From: Cytophagaceae bacterium | GTDB lineage: Bacteria > Bacteroidota > Bacteroidia > Bacteroidales > Marinilabiliaceae | Length of the DNA stretch: 33,917 bases | Reading direction: 5' to 3' | Assembly: GCA_031285765.1 (NCBI GenBank) | Contig: JAITVO010000210.1 | Coordinates: forward strand, 1 to 33,917 | Part shown: piece by piece, positions 27,562-33,917 of the stretch | Position numbering within the stretch: the first letter of the stretch is position 1 | Layout of the letters: every line of letters begins with the position of its first letter | Translations under genes and position numbers: made by a program | The notes under the pieces: model-generated | Seen by the model: only the letters and a program-made list of their open reading frames with translations | Database searches by the model: none | What the model was told of the DNA's origin: nothing

Positions 27562-28392
27562 ATGGCACAGATAGGAAAACTCAATCGGTTAAAAGTTCTT
27601 CGGAAAGTTTCCATCGGTTATTTTTTGGATGGGGATACATTGGGCGATTTGCTTTTACCCATGAAATACGCCCCTGCCGAATTGAAAGTGGGAGACGAGT
27701 TGAACGTTTTTGTTTATCTCGACTCCGAAGAACGTTTGATCGCTACCACTCAGCAGCCGTATGCCGCAGTGGGCGATTTTGCCATGATGAAGGTTGCCGC
27801 TGTTGAAAATGTAGGCGCGTTTCTCGACTGGGGACTTGTAAAACAGTTGTTTGTTCCGTTTAAAGAACAGCAAATCCGCATGAAAACAGGCGAAACTTAT
27901 TTGGTTTATGTTTACATCGACGACAACACTCAACGCATTGTTGCATCGTCGAAAATCGACAAGTTTCTCGACAATACGCCACCCGAATACAAAACCGGAC
28001 AGGAAGTAGAACTGATTATCGCCTACAAAACCGATTTGGGATACAAAGCTATTATAAACAGAATGCACTTGGGTGTAATTTATCACAATCAGATTTTCAC
28101 ACAACCTAAAATTGGCGAAAAAATGAAAGGATACATCGGCAAAGTTCGCGAAGACGACAAAATAGACTTGCTTTTGCAAAAACCTGGGTACGAAAAAATG
28201 GATGAAGTATCAGCATTTGTGTTTTCAAAACTGGAAGAAAACAATGGCTATTTGCCTGTTAACGACAATACATCGCCCGAAGTCATCTCCCGACTGTTTA
28301 AAATAAGTAAAAAAAATTTCAAGCAAGCCATCGGAGCGCTGTATCGTAAAAAACTGATTACAATTGAAGAAAAAGGAATCAGAATAGTATAA
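27562..28392 (+). CDS. S1-like RNA-binding protein, CvfB/YitL family
   Basis: S1-like modules (AAVENVGAFLDWGLVKQLFVPFKEQ, YKTDLGYKAIINRMHLGVIYHNQIF, GYIGKVREDDKIDLLLQ) and C-terminal winged-helix-like segment. Confidence 0.88.
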   Translation: MAQIGKLNRLKVLRKVSIGYFLDGDTLGDLLLPMKYAPAELKVGDELNVFVYLDSEERLIATTQQPYAAVGDFAMMKVAAVENVGAFLDWGLVKQLFVPFKEQQIRMKTGETYLVYVYIDDNTQRIVASSKIDKFLDNTPPEYKTGQEVELIIAYKTDLGYKAIINRMHLGVIYHNQIFTQPKIGEKMKGYIGKVREDDKIDLLLQKPGYEKMDEVSAFVFSKLEENNGYLPVNDNTSPEVISRLFKISKKNFKQAIGALYRKKLITIEEKGIRIV

Positions 28393-28393
28393 T

Positions 28394-28480
28394 AAAAGGA
28401 ACACAGATGAGGCGAATAACACTGATTTCCGCAGATAACAATAATCATACAAATAACAATCCGCATTATCCGTGTTCAAA
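28394..28480. repeat. Imperfect inverted intergenic repeat (GGAACACAGATGAGGCG... / ...CATTATCCGTGTTC)
   Basis: AACACAGATGAGGCGAATAACAC opposed by GCATTATCCGTGTTC between two co-oriented genes. Confidence 0.45.
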
Positions 28481-28512
28481 ATACATTTATTAATCATGTT
28501 ATTTTCACAGTT

Positions 28513-30735
28513 ATGAGTTCTGCAATCAATCTTACCGAAGATCAGGAGGCGAAACGCCAAATAGATGAAATTGTCAAGGGATGTGGGTCGCGTTTGTCGC
28601 CCGACGACAAAAAAATGGTCTATAAAGCTTTTGAACTTGCAATGGAAGCGCATAAAGGAGTGCGCCGAAAATCGGGCGAACTCTATATTATGCACCCGCT
28701 GGCAGTTGCGCGTATCGTTGCCGATGAAATAATGCTGCGGGGAGTCGGAATAACGGCAGCATTACTGCACGATGTGGTTGAAGATACAAATTATACGCTC
28801 GAAGATATTCAATCAATGTTCGGAAACAAAGTCGCCTCAATTGTTGACGGCTTAACCAAACTGGAAGGCGTTTTTGAGCAAACCCAATCGAAGCAGATAG
28901 AAAATTTCAGAAAGCTTTTGCTTACAATGGTTGATGATATTCGCATTATTTTGATAAAACTGGCAGACAGGCTTCATAATATGCGAACATTAGACAGTAT
29001 GCCTGACCATAAAAAACTTAAAATAGCAAGTGAAACGTTATTGATTTATGCACCACTGGCGCAACGACTGGGCTTATACAAAATTAAATCGGAACTCGAA
29101 GATCTGAGTTTTAAATATCAGCATCCGGCAACTTATAAGGAAATATCAGACAAATTACACGAGTACAGATGCAAGAACGACTGGCTGATTACAAGATGTT
29201 CGTTGCCAATAAGTAATAATCTTATTAACAAGGGATATGATTTTATTCCTGTCAGCCGTTCAAAGTCGGTATATTCTATCTGGAGGAAAATGCAAAAGCA
29301 GCGGATTCCTTTTGAAGAGGTTTACGATTTACTTGCATTACGGATTATATTCAAGCCGAAGCCTGATATTCCTGAAAAAAGTCAGTGTCTGGATATTTAC
29401 TCTGTAATTACTGACTTGTTCAAGCCAAAACCTGAAAGGCTTCGCGACTGGGTGAGCGTTCCGAAAGCGAATGGCTATGAAGCTCTTCACCTGACAGTAA
29501 TGGGTCCTGACGGACAGTGGATAGAAATACAGATTAGGAGCGAGAGGATGAACGAAGCTGCCGAGCGGGGGGTTACGGCGCATTGGAAATACAAGGGTGA
29601 TGATGACCCGCATTTGCCGGAGCTTGAGGACTGGCTGAAAAGGATACGGGAATCTTTGGAAAATCCTGAACTGAATTCACTGGAGTTTCTGGATGATTTT
29701 AAAATGAATACTTACAGTTCAGGGATGATGATTTTTACTCCGAAGGGCGATATGAAACTTATGCCAAAAGAGGCAACGGTACTTGATTTGGCTTTCGAAA
29801 TACATACAAATTTAGGTTACAAATGTATTGGAGCCAAAGTCAATAATAAACTGGAATCGTTAAGCCATCAACTGAAGAGCGGCGACCAAGTGGAGATTCT
29901 TACTTCCGAAAAACAGTCGCCCAAATACGAATGGCTAAACTATGTTACTACATCCAAAGCCAAAACACGAATAAAAGAAACCTTTAAAGAGGAGCGAAAA
30001 GGTTTTATTCAGAATGGAGAGAAAGCATTAGAAGAAACATTAAACATGAAAAAACTAACCATTAATGCGAAAATTCTGAAAAAACTGCAAGATTATTACA
30101 ATATTGAAAATCGCGACGAACTTTATTACCGAATAGGACAAAAAACCATCCACCTCGACAATCTGCAAGAAATATTGAGCGATAAAACAACAAATAAATG
30201 GGTGCGCTACTGGCATTTATCTTTCGGACAGGATTCGATAATAAAACTTCCGATAGGCAAGAAAAAGAAAGAACCAGCATCAATGAACCTGTCCGATGAC
30301 AAACAGGAGGAGTACAACATTGGCACATGCTGCAATCCTATCCCCGGCGACGATGTAGTAGGATACCGGAACGAACGTGGCAAATTGATACTGCACAGCC
30401 GCAATTGCCCCAAAGCAATACTTTTGATGTCGAGCCATGGCGACAGAATTGTGTCGGCAAACTGGACGTCGCACAAGGTTTTCTCTTATCTTGCAAAGAT
30501 TACGCTTTCGGGAATTGACCAGGTTGGAGTCGTCAGCAAAATAACCCGAACAATTTCTGAAGATCAGAACGTAAATATGCGCTCTATCCGCTTCGACAGT
30601 CATGATGGAATTTTTGAAGGCTCCATCTACCTTTATATTCCCGATACGGAAGACCTGAACACGGTAATAAAAAAAATATCTGACATCAAAGGCATTCAAA
30701 CTGTTGCACGACAGGAGCGGATTAATGAAAAATAA
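28513..30735 (+). CDS. Bifunctional-type (p)ppGpp synthetase/hydrolase, RelA/SpoT homologue
   Basis: HD motif TAALLHDVVEDTNY, synthetase motifs YDLLALRIIF and PKANGYEALHLTVMGPDGQWIEIQIR, TGS domain and C-terminal ACT domain. Confidence 0.95.
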   Translation: MSSAINLTEDQEAKRQIDEIVKGCGSRLSPDDKKMVYKAFELAMEAHKGVRRKSGELYIMHPLAVARIVADEIMLRGVGITAALLHDVVEDTNYTLEDIQSMFGNKVASIVDGLTKLEGVFEQTQSKQIENFRKLLLTMVDDIRIILIKLADRLHNMRTLDSMPDHKKLKIASETLLIYAPLAQRLGLYKIKSELEDLSFKYQHPATYKEISDKLHEYRCKNDWLITRCSLPISNNLINKGYDFIPVSRSKSVYSIWRKMQKQRIPFEEVYDLLALRIIFKPKPDIPEKSQCLDIYSVITDLFKPKPERLRDWVSVPKANGYEALHLTVMGPDGQWIEIQIRSERMNEAAERGVTAHWKYKGDDDPHLPELEDWLKRIRESLENPELNSLEFLDDFKMNTYSSGMMIFTPKGDMKLMPKEATVLDLAFEIHTNLGYKCIGAKVNNKLESLSHQLKSGDQVEILTSEKQSPKYEWLNYVTTSKAKTRIKETFKEERKGFIQNGEKALEETLNMKKLTINAKILKKLQDYYNIENRDELYYRIGQKTIHLDNLQEILSDKTTNKWVRYWHLSFGQDSIIKLPIGKKKKEPASMNLSDDKQEEYNIGTCCNPIPGDDVVGYRNERGKLILHSRNCPKAILLMSSHGDRIVSANWTSHKVFSYLAKITLSGIDQVGVVSKITRTISEDQNVNMRSIRFDSHDGIFEGSIYLYIPDTEDLNTVIKKISDIKGIQTVARQERINEK

Positions 30736-30823
30736 AATTATATTTTGCCATAATGCCAGAAAACAGGATGTAAATAACCTGTAATGTAAATACCCATAGA
30801 GTAGAAAATCATTCCTGATGCCT

Positions 30824-30852
30824 TACATAAAAAGTTCAAAAGAACTTATGTA
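30824..30852. terminator. Hairpin TACATA(AAA)AGTTC-AAAA-GAACTTATGTA downstream of the RelA/SpoT gene
   Basis: 11-bp pairing with a 3-nt bulge, about 90 nt after the stop codon. Confidence 0.4.
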
Positions 30853-31091
30853 GATAAAATTTAACAACAATTGCTAATTCAATCTGTTTGTCTGTTCAAA
30901 CCTATTTGAAAACTTGCCCGCCTGCGCAAAATCATGGTGAAAACGTTTTGAAAATGTGCAAAATACCAACGGCACACAAACCATCCGGCAAACCTGTTCC
31001 GTACACCACCTCTACTGGTACTCGCTTCGCCCGAGGCAGGCAAATATCATCACAGCAATAGCAATACTTCCTTAATTGTCTTTGTAACCCC

Positions 31092-33059
31092 TCACTCTTT
31101 TCGTATCGAAAACTCAACGCGATTATTCAATCCTCGTGCAAGGGGCTGGTTGCGGCGAATCTGGCGCTGAATAAAAGGCTCTACCAGTTCGTCGCCCACT
31201 TTCAGGAAGTTGTGCTTTTCGGCAATGTCGCGGTTTACTTTTAATGGCTGTGCTCCACCGTGACCAATTGCCGAAAGACGTTCGCCATTAATTCCTTTTT
31301 CGGTAAGAAACTGTTTAACTGCATCGGCGCGCTTTTGCGACAGTTCAATGTTTTGTGCTTCGTCGCCGGCGGCGTCGGTATGCGCGGCAATATTGATTTT
31401 AATCGTTGGATTTTCATTGAGCAGCGCAACCACCCTGCTTAATGCTTCGCGGGATGAATTGGTCAGTTCCCACTTCCCCGACTCGAATTCTATATTGTCA
31501 AAAATCAACGGCTTTTCAACACTTTGCAGTTCAATGCTGACGTTATACTGACGGCTTTCGCGAAGTCCGTACGTATTCAGTTTGGTTTTTTTGTTGAAAT
31601 ACTCCGGAGCAGTAGTCAGAATCAGGTATTCAACATTGGGTTGAAGCATGTAATTGAACGTTCCTGTCGATTCAATATTGATGCGCGAATTGGCGCCATC
31701 GGTTCCCACAATTCGCACAACAGTATTGGGCGGAACGGGCGTTTTGCTTCCAGCATCGACGCTGCCCGAAAGCGTTACCTGCAAGGTGGGACGCTCGAAA
31801 TAATAAATACTTTCGTATCCTTTTGCATTGTTGCGCGAACTTGAAAAGAATCCGGCGTCGCGATTGGGATAGTACGATATTCCAAAATCGTCGGCAGACG
31901 AATTGATGGGTAACCCAGCGTTACGAACATCCCAGCGGGTTTCGTCCAACTGCTTGGCGCGATATATATCCAACCCTCCAAACCCGACCTGCCCGTCGGA
32001 ACTGAAATAAAGAACGCTGTCTTCCTTTATATAAGGAAACATTTCGTCGCCGGGCGTATTAATATCAATACCAAGATTAACAGGCGGGCTCCAGCCATCG
32101 CCTGCCTTAACGGCTTTCCATATATCTTTTCCGCCAAATCCGCCGGGTATGTCCGAAGCAAAATAAAGTGTATTTCCATCGGGCGAAATCGAAGGATGTG
32201 CAAAGGTAAGACTGTCGGCGCCTATCACAACTTTTGCAGCCTCGCCCCACTTGCCGCCAGAGCGTTTAATGTTCCATATTTCGGCGCCTGTTGGAGCTGT
32301 TTTTTCGTAGCGGGCACGGGTAAAATAGGCTTCTTTGCCGTCGGGCGTAAAAGTGATGACGCCATCTTCCCAATCCACTTCTTCAGCCTGTTCAAACAGA
32401 GGTTCAATATCTTTCCATTCGCCTTTTGCTTCTTCGTGAGCAACATAAATTACCGAAGCGCCCTGCCCTGTAATTCGGTTGATATTTTTATTTTTTTTGT
32501 TTGCCCGTCGCATCGACGAAAAATAGAGCATATAAGGATCGTCGGGCGCAAGTATTGGCGAATAATCGGAGTATCGCGAATTGAGCCTTTTGATTTGCGT
32601 TATCGAATAATTTTCGGGGGGCGGCGGATTCAGTGCCAACTTTGCCGACGTCAAGCCATTGTATGCAACCCTGTCGCCCACAACTTCCCGAAGATATTCG
32701 TCGAACAGCTTTTCGGCTTCGGCGTATTCGCCTGTTTTGAGTAGCGACTGTGCAAGGTAAAGTTTTGCCCTGCGGTCGGTATAACCGTAACGCATGGCAC
32801 GTACATACGCGGCTGCCGCCTTCTTGGGCTGATTAACTGCTCGGTAACTTTCGCCCATGTAAAACGAGGCTTCGCCTTTGTAATAACGGTTTTTTTCTCG
32901 TCGATATGCTTTCTGAAATGGCTTAACAGCGCGGTTGTATTCACCTATATCGTAAACCTTTTTGGCGTTTCCCAAACGGTTTTTTGTTCCACAGCTTTGG
33001 AGAGAAAGGAGAACCGCTGTTGCAGTTAAACAAATAATATATACTAAAAAACGTTTCAT
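31092..33059 (-). CDS. PorE-like OmpA-family protein (TPR + PD40 beta-propeller + CRD-like + OmpA C-terminal)
   Basis: Lipoprotein signal LLSLQSC, TPR-like N-terminus, PD40 repeats (HPSISPDGNTLYFASDIPGGFGGKDIWKA, LYFSSDGQVGFGGLDIYRA), OmpA motif INIAAHTDAAGDEAQNIELSQKRADAVKQFLTEKGI. Confidence 0.88.
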   Translation of the reverse strand: MKRFLVYIICLTATAVLLSLQSCGTKNRLGNAKKVYDIGEYNRAVKPFQKAYRREKNRYYKGEASFYMGESYRAVNQPKKAAAAYVRAMRYGYTDRRAKLYLAQSLLKTGEYAEAEKLFDEYLREVVGDRVAYNGLTSAKLALNPPPPENYSITQIKRLNSRYSDYSPILAPDDPYMLYFSSMRRANKKNKNINRITGQGASVIYVAHEEAKGEWKDIEPLFEQAEEVDWEDGVITFTPDGKEAYFTRARYEKTAPTGAEIWNIKRSGGKWGEAAKVVIGADSLTFAHPSISPDGNTLYFASDIPGGFGGKDIWKAVKAGDGWSPPVNLGIDINTPGDEMFPYIKEDSVLYFSSDGQVGFGGLDIYRAKQLDETRWDVRNAGLPINSSADDFGISYYPNRDAGFFSSSRNNAKGYESIYYFERPTLQVTLSGSVDAGSKTPVPPNTVVRIVGTDGANSRINIESTGTFNYMLQPNVEYLILTTAPEYFNKKTKLNTYGLRESRQYNVSIELQSVEKPLIFDNIEFESGKWELTNSSREALSRVVALLNENPTIKINIAAHTDAAGDEAQNIELSQKRADAVKQFLTEKGINGERLSAIGHGGAQPLKVNRDIAEKHNFLKVGDELVEPFIQRQIRRNQPLARGLNNRVEFSIRKE

Positions 33060-33251
33060 TATTCAAGGATAATAACTGTCTTTTGGAGTCTATAATGTTT
33101 TGTGTAGGTAAATATCTTTTTCGTATATTATCCTGTTAGGGATAATTATAAAATGAATTTTCCCACATTAAACATTATAGAATTGTCTTTTAAATCTAAA
33201 TCATCAAACGCTTTTATTCTAATTTTATTATTAGAAGCTGTTTGAATTATT

Positions 33252-33405
33252 AGACCTCTTTGTAAAATGTAAAAAAATGGTTATCCGGTAAGTTATTTTT
33301 GGCTAAAGCCGATTTGTTTTGCATCCTATCCGTTGGCTGAAAAGCCAACGGATAGGAAAAGAGAGCTTCATTGCTGTCGGCTAAAGCCCAATATTCATTT
33401 TTAAA
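33252..33405. repeat. MITE-like intergenic element, copy C of the GGCTAAAGCC family
   Basis: AGACCTCTTTGTAAAATGTAAAAAAATGGTTATCCGG...TTTTTGGCTAAAGCC matches copy B; contains a perfect 15-bp stem TCCTATCCGTTGGCT-GAAA-AGCCAACGGATAGGA (33324-33357). Confidence 0.72.
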
Positions 33406-33548
33406 TTCGCGAATCTAAGGTGTTGTCAATTTAAGCTACAACAAGAAAAAGCCATTGTTTGAATCAAAAAAAACTATTGCAAAATATAATGTGATTTGAC
33501 TTTTCAGACTCCCGACCTTTGCAAAAATTTTAATCAAAAATTATTTGT

Positions 33549-33632
33549 ATGGAAGCTATCACTATCGAATGGCGGGCATTCAAGGGGTTGATATTAAAAA
33601 ACAACACTATCGCCAAATTTGTTGCTGCATGA
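33549..33632 (+). pseudogene. Short ORF remnant MEAITIEWRAFKGLILKNNTIAKFVAA
   Basis: Resembles the N-terminus of small Bacteroidetes excisionase/HTH proteins; stops after 27 codons. Confidence 0.3.
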
Positions 33633-33881
33633 CAGGCATTGGCAGCAATAAGACCCCGAAGACGGCTGCATCATAAAGTAGTGATGTATTACTACTGTTT
33701 TTTTACGCATTTACCGATAATTTTATAGTGTGCAGCATTTATTGATATAATTTATATTCGACTAAAAATCAATTGCTTGTGAAACAGATTGGTTTGTTCT
33801 ATTTTGCTGATTATTAAACGCATATATACATTGTAAGTACTGATTATAATTTAGTTTATATTATTATCTTTGTATCCCATT

Positions 33882-33917
33882 ATGGGAAGAGTAAATACTC
33901 CTGTTCTAACCACCACG
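33882..33917 (+). CDS. 5' end of a probable IS630-family transposase, cut by the window edge
   Basis: Opens MGRVNTPVLTTT..., like IS630-type N-termini in Bacteroidetes, with TATCTTTG (-7-like) just upstream; only 12 codons visible. Confidence 0.5.
   Translation, partial: MGRVNTPVLTTT

Noticed and set aside
28513-30735. Variant residues (RLRD, GYEALH) in the RelA/SpoT synthetase domain as a sign of lost synthetase activity
   Set aside because: From memory these variants are usual for Bacteroidetes RSH proteins, and HD motifs are intact; no basis for calling it degenerate.
1-33917. CRISPR arrays, tRNA or rRNA genes
   Set aside because: No regularly spaced direct repeats, tRNA cloverleaf or rRNA signature was recognised by eye; a tRNAscan/Infernal run would be needed to exclude small RNAs.

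Overview
This 33.9-kb window looks like Bacteroidetes (probably Bacteroidales) chromosome: TAnnTTTG-type -7 boxes, a TonB receptor paired with a DUF4249 lipoprotein, an S46 peptidase and a PorE-like protein. I support about 19 protein-coding genes, all identified from motifs and family resemblance in the supplied translations with no database search. The main ones are aroQ, alkaline phosphatase, a DUF3078 protein, a lipoprotein overlapping mnmE, a methyltransferase, a PAP2-like membrane protein, rpoN, a secreted thioredoxin, a CapD/FlaA1-like epimerase-dehydratase, DUF4249 + TonB receptor, a PpiC/SurA-type PPIase, a DUF6261-like protein, an S46 dipeptidyl-peptidase (DPP11-type by its Ser+18 Arg), JetB and JetA of Wadjet, a CvfB-like S1 protein, a RelA/SpoT homologue and a PorE-like OmpA protein. 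Points most worth a second look: (1) an intact jetA-jetB pair with jetC and jetD absent from their expected place; (2) a three-copy intergenic element (TIR ~TATACTCAAACAGAATTGATTTGC) whose central perfect palindromes differ at eight positions forming four compensatory pairs, one copy carrying a second hairpin element; (3) an overlapping inverted-repeat (pseudoknot-like or operator-like) array directly upstream of the DUF6261-like gene; (4) two IS1 remnants about 20 kb apart, inverted, each joined to IS630-type sequence, one as a 50-bp near-palindrome; (5) a decayed accessory scar after the 3' end of mnmE. No tRNA, rRNA or CRISPR array was recognised.
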